Both the position numbers and the translations under genes were made by a program. A stretch of 64,000 nt of DNA from NCBI GenBank assembly GCA_014800795.1, contig JAAVFL010000009.1, forward strand, positions 62,001 to 126,000, written 5' to 3'. The stretch is from Bacteroidales bacterium (GTDB taxonomy: Bacteria; Bacteroidota; Bacteroidia; Bacteroidales; Muribaculaceae). The notes below the pieces were generated by a model, which was not told where the DNA came from, did no database searches, and worked only from the letters and a program-made list of their open reading frames with translations. Below, piece by piece: positions 44,005 through 52,498 of this stretch; position 1 is the first letter of the stretch, and every line of letters starts with the position of its first letter.

Positions 44005-45390
44005 ATGAAAAAATCAATAATATATATAGCAGCCCTATTCGCCGCCGCCGTCGGCTTCACTGCCTGCGACAACGACTTCGAGATACCGCCCTATCAGGAA
44101 GCAGGCACCACCGGCGAGACCATAGCAGAGGCCAACACCACAATTGCCGAGCTTAAAGAAGCGTTCACACAGGATGTGGACTACTTCAACACCCCCATCG
44201 GCACAAAAGACAACGGCGAACACTACATAATCCGTGGCCGTGTCACCTCCAACACCCGCGCCGGCAACGTATTCAAGAAAGTCTGCGTAGAAGATGCCAC
44301 CGGAGGCGTGATCTTCTCGGTAAACTCAAGCTACGTTTACCAGACCGCACCGTTCGGCCAGGAAATCATAGTTGACTGTACCGGAATGTACTACGGTAAC
44401 TACGGCGCCGGTGTGCAGATCGGTTCGCAACCTCAGGGCGCATCGGCGACTTCCGCCCCCGAACGTATGCCCGAGGATATGTGGAAAGATCACGTGACCG
44501 CAATCGGCATCCCCGATCCTTCGAAAGTGACGGTTCACGAGGTTACCGTTCCCGAACTCAAGGACCTGTTCAACAACCCCGAGACACGCCTCGAGTGGCA
44601 GGGATTGCTCGTGAAGATCAACGACTGCCGTTTCCAGAGCCCCGGCGTTCAGCTCGGCGTTGAAAACGCATCCAACAACTCCGTTTACCTCACCGCAGCC
44701 GAAGGCGGCAACGCTACCATAGCCATCAACACCTCGGGATACTCGACCCTCTGGAACATCTACGCCCCATCGGGCACCGGATCGGTTACCGGAGTACTCT
44801 CGCGCTACCGCAACGACTGGCAGCTCGCCCTCAACGATGCCGACGGCATCGGCGACACATTCAAGGCATGGGAACCCGGACCGGAGCCTATCTACTCCGA
44901 ATCTTTCCAGACAAATATCGGTAAATTCACTATCGAGAACATCTCGCTGGCAGAAGCACTCACCTACGTATGGAGCCACGACAGCTACGGATATATGAAA
45001 GCATCGGCATACGTCGGTCAGAGCTATGCATCGGACTCATGGCTCATATCTCCGCTGCTCGACCTCTCGGAGGTTGAAGAGCCGGGTCTGACATTCGACC
45101 ATTGCACCAACAAATTCCCCAGCCTCGACGTAGCCAAACAGCAGGTTTCTCTTGCCGTAAGAACCGAAGGTGGTGAATGGAATACCGTAGCCATCCCTGA
45201 ATGGTCAACCAACGCCGACTGGACATTCGTAAACTCCGGAAACATCGATCTTGCGGCATACAGCGGCAAGAAGATTCAGATAGGATTCCATTACACCAGC
45301 CAGAATGACGCTTCGGGCACATGGGAAGTGAAGAACTTCGCAATCACCGGTAAAGGAACCATTACCGTAACCGAGGCCACAGCAAACTAA
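44005..45390 (+). CDS. DUF5689 (OB-fold) surface lipoprotein with choice-of-anchor J-like domain
   Basis: A 461-residue lipoprotein (Cys21 in GFTACDNDFEIPP, with acidic residues after the Cys as in surface lipoproteins). Residues about 40-270 form a DUF5689 domain, an OB-like barrel (GEHYIIRGRVTSNTRAGNVF, VCVEDATGGVIFSV, FGQEIIVDCTGMYYGNYGAGV). Residues about 295-450 form a beta-sandwich of the choice-of-anchor J / cleaved-adhesin kind (DSWLISPLLDLSEVEEPGLTFDHCTNKF). No catalytic residues seen. It probably sits on the receptor and captures ligand. OB folds often bind nucleic acids or oligosaccharides, so the ligand remains open. Confidence 0.75.
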   Translation: MKKSIIYIAALFAAAVGFTACDNDFEIPPYQEAGTTGETIAEANTTIAELKEAFTQDVDYFNTPIGTKDNGEHYIIRGRVTSNTRAGNVFKKVCVEDATGGVIFSVNSSYVYQTAPFGQEIIVDCTGMYYGNYGAGVQIGSQPQGASATSAPERMPEDMWKDHVTAIGIPDPSKVTVHEVTVPELKDLFNNPETRLEWQGLLVKINDCRFQSPGVQLGVENASNNSVYLTAAEGGNATIAINTSGYSTLWNIYAPSGTGSVTGVLSRYRNDWQLALNDADGIGDTFKAWEPGPEPIYSESFQTNIGKFTIENISLAEALTYVWSHDSYGYMKASAYVGQSYASDSWLISPLLDLSEVEEPGLTFDHCTNKFPSLDVAKQQVSLAVRTEGGEWNTVAIPEWSTNADWTFVNSGNIDLAAYSGKKIQIGFHYTSQNDASGTWEVKNFAITGKGTITVTEATAN

Positions 45391-45419
45391 TCCCCCTCCC
45401 ACACTAAGCAACTACAAAT

Positions 45420-48400
45420 ATGAAAATACTGAAATCAATATTTATCGGATTTGCTGCCATGGCAGCCCTGGGAGGGTTCACCGCCTGTCAGGACGACTTT
45501 GACACCCCCGATCTGCTGGAAAACGCTCCCAAAGCCGAGCTTACCCCCAACACCACGATTTACGAGTTCAAGCAGGCCTTCTGGATCGACGGCGAATCGA
45601 ACTACGCCACCAAGGTAGGAACCAAGGAGAACGGCGACCACTACATCGTATCAGGCCGCGTGATCACCTCCGACTATGCAGGCAACATCTACAAGAGCCT
45701 CGTGATCCAGGACGAGACCGCAGCCCTGCAGTTCTCCATCAACGCCTACAGCCTCTACCAGAAATACCGCGTGGGTCAGGAGATCGTCATCGACCTCACC
45801 GACCTTTATGCCGGCATGTATATGGGTCTGTTCCAGATCGGAGCCGAGGGCCACAGTTCGTCGGGTGCCGTACAGACCTCCTACATGAGCGACGCACGCT
45901 TCTACAACCGCGCCCAGCTCAACGGTCTGCCTGAACCATCGAAAGTGATCGTGCATACCCTCGAGAACATGAGCGCACCCGCCGCCGACAACATGCGCTG
46001 GCAGAGCGAGCTCGTGCGCTTCAACAACGTTACCGCCGAGCCACAGGAAACCAACCTCAACGACGAAGGTATCTACAAACCCCTCTACACCTTCGGCATA
46101 TATCACGAAAACTTCGACCAGGTTATCAACATCGACGGCACCGGCTACAAACTGCGCACAAGCGGCTACTCGAACTTCTACTACGAACTCATGCCCACCG
46201 AACCGTTCGATATCGAGACCCTTCTGTCGTACTACAACGGCGCATGGCAGCTCTACCTCATCGACTACGCAGGTGTGATGAACGCCGGAGATCCGACCAT
46301 CCCCGCAGGGACCGAGAAGAACCCCTGGACCACCGATCAGGCTATCGAGAACATCGCCAACGGAGTGACAGCCTACGGATGGACCAGCGGCTACATCGTG
46401 GGCACCGTGGCTCCCGAGGTTGAGAAAGTAACCTCCGACGAGGATATCGAATGGGGCGCGGAAGCCACCCTCGCCAACACCGTGGTGATCGCTCCCTACG
46501 CCGAGTGCAAGAACTATCAGCAGTGCCTCATCGTACCTCTCCCCCAAAGCTCGGTAATGCGCCAGAAAGTAGCTCTCAAGGATAATCCCGGCAACCTCGG
46601 CAAGGTACTCGCCGTTCAGGGTACACCCGACAAATATATGGAAGCTTTCGGCATCACCGGCAACCTCGGAACCTCAGGCGAATTCAAACTCGAAGGGGTT
46701 GACCTCTCCGGCAACGGCGACGGCACCGAAGCCAGCCCCTACAACTGCGCACAGGTTATCGCCATGAACCCCTCGTCGACTACCGACGCCGTAGAATCGG
46801 GCGTATGGGTTCACGGCTACATCGTAGGCTACTATGAGAATTACGAAGCCCACTTCGAAACCTCGACCTCGCAGCGCGCCAACATCCTTATTTCCGATGT
46901 TCCCAACCCGACAGCCAAAGAGCAGTGTGTCTGCATTCAGCTTGTCGCCCAGACCGAAGTCCGCGAGAAACTCAACCTTGTCGACAACAAGGGTATGCTC
47001 GGAAAAGAGGTTGCCGTACGCGGTGACGTGATGAAATACAACACACTTCCCGGCATCAAGAACACCGACGCTTACCGCGCCGAAGAAGGCGACACACCCA
47101 CTCCTCCCGCTACCGACAACGACGGCACCGAAGCCAGCCCCTTCAACTGCGCCGAAGTTATCGCCATGAACCCCTCGTCGACCACCGACGCCGTAAAATC
47201 GAATGTATGGGTGGAAGGCTACATCGTAGGTTACTATGAAAACTACGAAGCCCACTTCGCTGTTTCAACCTCGCAGCGCGCCAACATCCTCATCTCCGAT
47301 ACTCCCAATCCTACCGACAAGTCGCAGACCGTATGCATTCAGCTTGTCGCCCAGACCAAAGTCCGCGAGAAACTCAACCTCGTCGACAACCCCGGCAATC
47401 TCGGTAAGACGGTAGCCGTTCTCGGCGATATCATGAAGTACAATACCCTCCCGGGCGTAAAGAACACCACCTTCTACAAGCTTGACGGCCAGGGAGGCGG
47501 CGACACTCCAACCCTCGGCGACAACCTCTATGAGGCTACCTTCAAGAGTTCTGACGAAGGATTTACCATCCACAACATCGAACTCGCATCGGCTCTCAGC
47601 TATGTATGGCAGCACGATGCATCCTACGGCTACATGAAAGCTTCGGCATACGTCGGCCAGAGCTACGCATCGAACTCATGGCTCGTATCGCCGTTGCTCG
47701 ACCTTTCGGCCGCCCAGAATCCAGTGCTCACTTTCGACCACGTTACCAACAAGTTCCCCAGCCTCGCAACAGCAAAAAGTCAGGTTTCACTCGCCGTCAG
47801 CGTCGACGGCGCCGACTGGCAGACCGTTGCGATCCCCAACTGGAGCGACAACGCATCGTGGACATTCGTCAATTCAGGCGACATCGACCTGAGCGCATAC
47901 GCAGGCAAAAAGATCAAGCTCGGCTTTCACTACACCAGCACCGACGGTGAATCAGGCACATGGGAGATCAAGAATCTTGCCATCAGCGGAACCGGATCCA
48001 TAACCGCTACCGCCGACAGCAACTTCCCCGGCGGAGGCGACACCCCCGGAACCGGTGGTGACGAACCCACTCCCCCTACCCCTGCAGGCGACTACAAGGG
48101 CGACTTCAACAGCTTCAACGGCAGCGAACCCAAAAGCTCACCTTACGGCACATACACCAACGCTACCGGATGGACAGCCGACTGGAGCATCATCCTCGCC
48201 GGTCAGACTGCCGGATCGGCCGACAACAACCCCCGCTTCGGATTCATCGGCGACACCTCCACCATCGCAGTGTGCATGAACGGTAACACCGAAAAGATCG
48301 GCAAGATCACATCGCCGGCTCTTACCGGTGGCATCCAGAACCTGTCGTTCAGCTACGGTTATCCATACAACGGCACCAAGTATGCCTTCACTATCAATAT

Positions 48401-48590
48401 CCTCCAGAACGGCTCAGTGGTGAAGACACAGACCGTAACCGACGATGCTCCCGAGAAAGGTAAAGCCTACAGCTTCACAATGGAGGTTGGCGTATCGGGC
48501 GACTTCTCGATAGAGATTGTCAACGACTGCCCCTCAGAAGCCAATAAGAACGGCGACCGCGTGGCAATCTGGAATCTTACCTGGGATTAA
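45420..48590 (+). CDS. Large DUF5689/DUF6359 surface lipoprotein with tandem repeats
   Basis: A 1056-residue lipoprotein (Cys23 in GGFTACQDDFDTPD). Order: DUF5689 OB-like domain (about 40-290), a first DUF6359-like unit (about 295-425, GTEKNPWTTDQAIENI), two nearly identical DUF6359 units (434-552 and 568-686, DGTEASPxNCAxVIAMNPSS), a choice-of-anchor J-like sandwich (about 705-865) nearly identical to the one in the preceding gene, a Gly/Pro linker, and a last beta-sandwich (about 895-1056, PYGTYTNATGWTADWSII) of a type also found at the ends of secreted Bacteroidetes proteins. No enzyme motif. Likely the main surface ligand-binding protein of the operon. It ends at a strong hairpin. Confidence 0.75.
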   Translation: MKILKSIFIGFAAMAALGGFTACQDDFDTPDLLENAPKAELTPNTTIYEFKQAFWIDGESNYATKVGTKENGDHYIVSGRVITSDYAGNIYKSLVIQDETAALQFSINAYSLYQKYRVGQEIVIDLTDLYAGMYMGLFQIGAEGHSSSGAVQTSYMSDARFYNRAQLNGLPEPSKVIVHTLENMSAPAADNMRWQSELVRFNNVTAEPQETNLNDEGIYKPLYTFGIYHENFDQVINIDGTGYKLRTSGYSNFYYELMPTEPFDIETLLSYYNGAWQLYLIDYAGVMNAGDPTIPAGTEKNPWTTDQAIENIANGVTAYGWTSGYIVGTVAPEVEKVTSDEDIEWGAEATLANTVVIAPYAECKNYQQCLIVPLPQSSVMRQKVALKDNPGNLGKVLAVQGTPDKYMEAFGITGNLGTSGEFKLEGVDLSGNGDGTEASPYNCAQVIAMNPSSTTDAVESGVWVHGYIVGYYENYEAHFETSTSQRANILISDVPNPTAKEQCVCIQLVAQTEVREKLNLVDNKGMLGKEVAVRGDVMKYNTLPGIKNTDAYRAEEGDTPTPPATDNDGTEASPFNCAEVIAMNPSSTTDAVKSNVWVEGYIVGYYENYEAHFAVSTSQRANILISDTPNPTDKSQTVCIQLVAQTKVREKLNLVDNPGNLGKTVAVLGDIMKYNTLPGVKNTTFYKLDGQGGGDTPTLGDNLYEATFKSSDEGFTIHNIELASALSYVWQHDASYGYMKASAYVGQSYASNSWLVSPLLDLSAAQNPVLTFDHVTNKFPSLATAKSQVSLAVSVDGADWQTVAIPNWSDNASWTFVNSGDIDLSAYAGKKIKLGFHYTSTDGESGTWEIKNLAISGTGSITATADSNFPGGGDTPGTGGDEPTPPTPAGDYKGDFNSFNGSEPKSSPYGTYTNATGWTADWSIILAGQTAGSADNNPRFGFIGDTSTIAVCMNGNTEKIGKITSPALTGGIQNLSFSYGYPYNGTKYAFTINILQNGSVVKTQTVTDDAPEKGKAYSFTMEVGVSGDFSIEIVNDCPSEANKNGDRVAIWNLTWD
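46719..47477 (+). repeat. Tandem 357-bp coding repeat (two DUF6359 units)
   Basis: Unit 1 is 46719-47075 and unit 2 is 47121-47477, offset 402 bases. The two 119-residue products differ at a small minority of positions without gaps, and DNA identity is visibly high in long runs. It marks a recent internal duplication and a site where copy number could vary by recombination. Confidence 0.8.
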
Positions 48591-48597
48591 CACAATT

Positions 48598-48666
48598 CCT
48601 CCGCCTGAAAAATATCCGGTGACAGCGCCAAAATGGCACTGTCACCGGATATTTTTCAGGCGGAGG
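48598..48666 (+). terminator. Long hairpin terminator of the receptor operon
   Basis: Outer arms of 28 perfect pairs (48598-48625 and 48639-48666), continued inward by four more pairs after one C/A mismatch, closing on a 3-base loop. It begins 8 bases after the stop codon. Confidence 0.8.
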
Positions 48667-49062
48667 GTAAGATGTAAGGAATAAGTCAACCAATCATGGC
48701 ATCACTTGATGCTACCGCACTTCTTTGCTTCTCAACTTATCTATCTCCCCTTATCTGCCACCGGACAAATTGCCACCGGAAAGCCGCGAATCCTCAAAAA
48801 ATGCAAAAAAGACAGTAAGAATGTTTGCAGAATGAGAAAAAAGACCTACATTTGCAACGTGTTAAAAAAATATGCTGTAAAACATCTGCCTACAGGTTGT
48901 TACAACCTCAAAATCTTTCATTTTTAAACACTTTGTTCAAAAATGACTTAAAAATCAAAACCATCAATTGAGCCGCAAGGCATCCTTCAGGCAGACATTC
49001 AGCCACATAAGATACTTCCAAGGATATTCTATCTCTTTAAACATATAAATATTAAAATCAGC
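48667..49062. other. Intergenic leader region before the secreted protein at 49063
   Basis: About 400 bases without a gene. It carries a promoter (48824-48854), which predicts a leader of roughly 200 bases, and within it a 7-bp-arm hairpin AGGTTGT-T-ACAACCT near 48894-48908. The plus-strand frame at 48706-48927 has no supporting feature. Confidence 0.5.
48824..48854 (+). promoter_or_regulatory. Consensus promoter for the secreted protein at 49063
   Basis: TTTG (48824-48827), exactly 19 bases, TACATTTG (48847-48854). The best match to the Bacteroidetes consensus in this part of the window. Confidence 0.65.
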
Positions 49063-50502
49063 ATGAAGAAATTCTACACATTGATTCTTGCCGTAACCGT
49101 TGCTTTCGCCGCATCGGCAACATCTGCTCTGGGCAAAGTCGAAAGGACCGCCCTCAAGGCAAACCCCACTTTCTCCGTGAATAAGGTGGCTGCTGCCAAA
49201 GCGCCCGCAACCAATCTTCAGGGCGTGGAGAAAGAAACCGCTAATTCCGCAGCCCGCATCAAACCCACGCAGAGCTGGGAAGATTATGGCACTGTCACCT
49301 ATACCGAAGCTCTCATGACTTCATTCGGAGGTGATGCTCAGGATCTTGAAGTAACCATCCAGATCGACGAAAGTAATTCCAACCATTTCCGCCTCGTCAA
49401 TCCCTACAAGAACTATAACAACATCTTTGAGGATGTTAAGATTGACGACACTACCGACTATTATATGGAATTCACCATCACCGGCGATTACGTAACCTTC
49501 GAAAACACTAAGATAGGCCTTTCCGTACAGGATGAAGACGGCTCTTGGCTTCCCATCGGATTCTCCACACAGGCAGCCGGTATGATTGACGCATTTGGAA
49601 TCACCGCCGATGTACTCGCATCTGTTTACCCCGATGCAGTCGGAATCATTGAAAACAATGTTATTACATATCCTGCTTTCCTCACCGATGAGGATCCCGA
49701 TACCGGTAAAGTAGAGAAATACTACAACTTCCTCATCTGGGTAGGAAGCGATGATGACATCTGGGCAGGCGGTAACATGGACGGTTCTTTCCAGATTATA
49801 ATGCCCGGCGGCGTAGCAGATCCCAATGCAGGTTGGAAAAACTGCGGAGAAGGCACACTTACCGATGGTCTCCTCTGCAACTTCTTCAATAACGTAGATC
49901 CCCAGACCATGACTGTAAGCTTCCAGCAATCAACAAGAGTCGACGGAGTTTACCGCATCATCAATCCCTACAGCACCTGGCAGTCACCTTACACGGATGT
50001 TACCTACAACAATTCCGTTACCCGTTACATGGTTATCCACTGCGAAGAAGCTCCATACGTATGGGTTGAAGACTTCGCTCTCGGCCTTGTAATTACTGAC
50101 GAAGGTGAAATCAAAGCGACCTCACAGTTGGGTGAATTATGTCAGAAATACGGAGCCGAAACAGTCGCATCAGTTTATCCCGAGGGAGTCGCCACAATGG
50201 AAGGAAGAACTATTACATATGGGCCTACCATGGAAGCGGAAATTAGTGCCGGTGAGATCGAGACACTCCCCAACTGGCTCGGATACATCAACGAAGCTGA
50301 CGGATATTTCGGAGGCACCACATACCCGATGGTTATCGAACTTCCCGATCCCGCAGGTATCAATGATGCAGTTGCCGACTTCGACAACAACGCTCCGGTT
50401 GAATACTTCAATCTTCAGGGTGTGCGCGTAGCAAACCCCGCTGCCGGTGAACTCGTAATCAAGCGTCAGGGTGCCAACGTAAGCAAAACCGTTGTCCGCT
50501 AA
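49063..50502 (+). CDS. Secreted protein with two repeated beta domains and a YFNLQG tail
   Basis: A 479-residue exported protein, signal peptide about 1-20. Two copies of a domain are visible: residues about 70-250 (SWEDYGTVTYTEALMTSFGG, HFRLVNPYKNYNN) and about 265-435 (GWKNCGEGTLTDGLLCNFF, VYRIINPYSTWQSPYTDV). Each has a W-x-x-G start and a later R-x-x-NPY motif, a pattern common in secreted Bacteroidetes proteins of unknown role. The C-terminus is VEYFNLQGVRV then VIKRQGANVSKTVVR, matching the tail on other secreted proteins here. Stands alone between two hairpins with a long leader. No catalytic residues recognised. Confidence 0.7.
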   Translation: MKKFYTLILAVTVAFAASATSALGKVERTALKANPTFSVNKVAAAKAPATNLQGVEKETANSAARIKPTQSWEDYGTVTYTEALMTSFGGDAQDLEVTIQIDESNSNHFRLVNPYKNYNNIFEDVKIDDTTDYYMEFTITGDYVTFENTKIGLSVQDEDGSWLPIGFSTQAAGMIDAFGITADVLASVYPDAVGIIENNVITYPAFLTDEDPDTGKVEKYYNFLIWVGSDDDIWAGGNMDGSFQIIMPGGVADPNAGWKNCGEGTLTDGLLCNFFNNVDPQTMTVSFQQSTRVDGVYRIINPYSTWQSPYTDVTYNNSVTRYMVIHCEEAPYVWVEDFALGLVITDEGEIKATSQLGELCQKYGAETVASVYPEGVATMEGRTITYGPTMEAEISAGEIETLPNWLGYINEADGYFGGTTYPMVIELPDPAGINDAVADFDNNAPVEYFNLQGVRVANPAAGELVIKRQGANVSKTVVR

Positions 50503-50555
50503 CATATTCCGCAGACAATATCAGCCCCCATCTATCGGCTGATACCCGATAAAAG

Positions 50556-50591
50556 AAGTAGCTGTGTCAAGATAAACTGACACAGCTACTT
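50556..50591 (+). terminator. Hairpin terminator with shared TGTGTCA core
   Basis: Perfect 14-bp arms (50556-50569 and 50578-50591) with an 8-base loop, followed by TTTTG. Core AGCTGTGTCA/TGACACAGCT is nearly identical to the hairpins at 31755 and 56876. Confidence 0.8.
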
Positions 50592-50820
50592 TTGTATCCG
50601 GATGTATAGAAAACACTCCCGCATATGCCATCTGAACCGCTCTTACACTGCATCATCTTCCTGCATATGACCGGGTAAAGGTATTCTTTGTTATAAACTT
50701 CGGACTTCCGGTGCCAGCAGAAACTCGTTCCATCCCATAATGGAAACAACGGTGAATATTTTTAAGCCGCACTGAGTAATATTTCACATACGCTGATAAT
50801 CAGGTTTTACAGAAAATGAG

Positions 50821-50828
50821 TACATTTG
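50821..50828 (+). promoter_or_regulatory. -7 promoter box for the HipA-like module
   Basis: TACATTTG fits TAnnTTTG exactly. The -33 position is AT-rich but not clear. Transcription would start just before the long palindrome at 50845, placing the whole element in the 5' leader. Confidence 0.45.
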
Positions 50829-50844
50829 CATAGTCTATACACAG

Positions 50845-51065
50845 ATAAGTAAGTCATGAAAATTATTACGTATAATATACTTAACAGGACTTTATATCAT
50901 CAGCGACATCCTTTCGCCGGATTTTACCCTTATCTTCAGTCTTTTTCGACAAGCTCAAAAGCGCAGGCGATAACGTGTAGCTCGCTACACTCCTTCATCT
51001 TCGGGCAAAATCCGACTGAAACTTTGCTCACGGATAATATAAAATAATTTCCACGACTTACTTAT
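50845..51065. repeat. 221-bp MITE-like palindromic element upstream of the HipA-like kinase
   Basis: Terminal inverted repeats of 23 bp (50845-50867 and 51043-51065) match at 21 positions. Inside are a second inverted pair, GGATTTTACCC (50919-50929) with GGGCAAAATCC (51003-51013), and a compact hairpin GTGTAGC-TC-GCTACAC (50975-50990). The right end touches the ATG of the kinase gene at 51066. No clear target-site duplication. A 63-codon frame inside (50856-51047) lacks any protein-like feature, and I treat it as non-coding. It may be a small mobile repeat, a structured RNA leader or both. Confidence 0.7.
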
Positions 51066-52073
51066 ATGAAAATACCCATTCATAAAATAGAGAACTATAC
51101 ATGGATCACCAGCCTTAATGTCCTGAATGTGCCGGTTATCAAACGCTGCAACTATTTTGTGGATGATACAATTTCTGTTGATGGCGATGCTCCAAAAAAA
51201 TTCATCGGTATATACGACTATAGCTTACTTGAGCATAAACATAAGTCAAACCGCAAAAACTGGATCCGTTATATCGCTAAGACCGGTCACAAATGGTATC
51301 CGTCAGAATCAATCACCGAATTGCTTATGAACAGGCTCGGGACTATTTTTGGTCTTAATATGGCTGATTCACAGATTGCAATGATTGGAGGCCAGTTACG
51401 ATTCATGAGCCGCTATTTTCTAAAATCAAACAAAGAGGAACTGGTTCACGGCGCAGATATTCTCGCCGGCTACCTGAACGAATCACCCAGATATGTAGAA
51501 GAAGTGGATCAACAAAAGATGACACGTGATTTATTTACTCTGCAGGTGATAGAGGAAGCGATAGATAATTTATTTCTATATCAGAAAGAAGAGATTCTCC
51601 ACGAATTGATCCGATTAATTATATTCGATGCATTAGTTGGAAACAACGATCGTCATTTCTTTAACTGGGGAGTCATACGATCGGTAGATAATAGTTTTCA
51701 ACCATTTTTTGCGCCAATCTATGATACAGCCCGAGGATTATTCTGGAACTACTCTGAAAACAAGTTAAAAGAGATTGTTGAACTAAACAAAACTACAGAT
51801 AAGCATATTAAAAAGTATTGTAAAAGTTCACGCCCCAAAATAGGGTGGGAAGGAGAAAAGAATCCTAATCATTTTCAACTTTTCAGACAGATATATACTA
51901 ACCAGTTCCATATTTCCGTTGATGAAATCAGATCAATGCTTGAATATTCAGTTCTGAAGGAAATGATTAGCGAAGTCTCGGAGAATTTCGGAACATTAAT
52001 GAGTGCAAACAGAATTTTACTCATATGCAAATGTTTGGAATACAGGTTTAATGAATTAAGGAAGATATTATGA
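51066..52073 (+). CDS. HipA-like kinase, core (C-terminal) domain as a separate protein
   Basis: A 335-residue protein with the HipA serine/threonine-kinase core. Landmarks: Lys72 in RYIAKTG (ATP-binding Lys), Glu85 in SITELLMNRLG, catalytic loop FDALVGNNDRHFFNWG with Asp195 and Asn200, and the metal-binding Asp220 in APIYDTARGLFWN. The HipA N-terminal subdomain is absent here and appears in the next gene, which overlaps by 4 bases. The Ser-containing loop of E. coli HipA (SxxGVQPK type) is not recognisable. Visibly more AT-rich than its neighbours, suggesting transfer. Known relatives are toxins that phosphorylate tRNA synthetases; the target here is unknown. Confidence 0.78.
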   Translation: MKIPIHKIENYTWITSLNVLNVPVIKRCNYFVDDTISVDGDAPKKFIGIYDYSLLEHKHKSNRKNWIRYIAKTGHKWYPSESITELLMNRLGTIFGLNMADSQIAMIGGQLRFMSRYFLKSNKEELVHGADILAGYLNESPRYVEEVDQQKMTRDLFTLQVIEEAIDNLFLYQKEEILHELIRLIIFDALVGNNDRHFFNWGVIRSVDNSFQPFFAPIYDTARGLFWNYSENKLKEIVELNKTTDKHIKKYCKSSRPKIGWEGEKNPNHFQLFRQIYTNQFHISVDEIRSMLEYSVLKEMISEVSENFGTLMSANRILLICKCLEYRFNELRKIL

Positions 52074-52456
52074 CTAAGTTTAAAAAAGTTTTTGCCCGCC
52101 TGTTCTGGTCTGAAAGCCAGAATAAAGTATTATTGAATGCAGATCATGACGCTACATTCAACATCAATCTGGGCAGATTACATGTAGGAACTCTTCTATA
52201 TTCAGATAAAATATGGTATTTCAGCTACAGTAATGACTTTAAACTCCAAAATAAGATATTACCATTGGCTAATTTTCCATCAACAGAAAAAGAATATTCA
52301 GCACGTGAACTGTGGCCTTTTTTCGCTTCACGAATACCTAGTAACGCCCAACTGCAACTTGGGCGCGAAAATCCACAAGAAAATATAGTGACATTATTGC
52401 AAAAGTTCGGGCGCCGAACTGTTGCCAACCCATATGAATTAGATCCTGTTATATAA
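52070..52456 (+). CDS. HipA N-terminal-domain protein (HipS-like) encoded after the kinase
   Basis: A 128-residue protein resembling the N-terminal subdomain of HipA: a VGTLLYSDKIWYFSYSNDF strand pair, then LPLANFPSTEKEY, WPFFASRIP, and a final LLQKFGRRTVANPYEL helix-turn. This matches the layout of HipA N-terminal domains and of HipS in tripartite HipBST systems, where HipS is the antitoxin. The ATG lies in the ATGA overlap with the kinase stop, so the two are translationally coupled. The order is the reverse of HipBST and no HipB-like DNA-binding gene is visible on either side. AT-rich like the kinase. The antitoxin role is inference. Confidence 0.72.
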   Translation: MTKFKKVFARLFWSESQNKVLLNADHDATFNINLGRLHVGTLLYSDKIWYFSYSNDFKLQNKILPLANFPSTEKEYSARELWPFFASRIPSNAQLQLGRENPQENIVTLLQKFGRRTVANPYELDPVI

Positions 52457-52498
52457 ACCGGTTCGGATTATACCAAAAATCAGGTTGTAAATTAAATT

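Larger units (their letters stand above)
50503..50844. other. Intergenic region between the secreted protein and the palindromic element
   Basis: It holds the terminator at 50556-50591 and the promoter box at 50821-50828. The stretch 50592-50820 shows no gene or structure I can support; a 60-residue minus-strand frame there has no family features. Confidence 0.5.

Noticed and set aside
46719..47477. CRISPR-like or satellite repeat
   Set aside because: The repeat units are in-frame protein domains of 119 residues, not short spaced repeats.
50567..50749. 60-residue minus-strand frame near the terminator
   Set aside because: It begins with no promoter, reads through the terminator stem and has no recognisable domain.
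50856..51047. 63-residue frame inside the palindromic element
   Set aside because: Its ATG lies in the left terminal repeat and the sequence is dictated by the inverted repeats. It has no helix-turn-helix, so it is not a hidden HipB.
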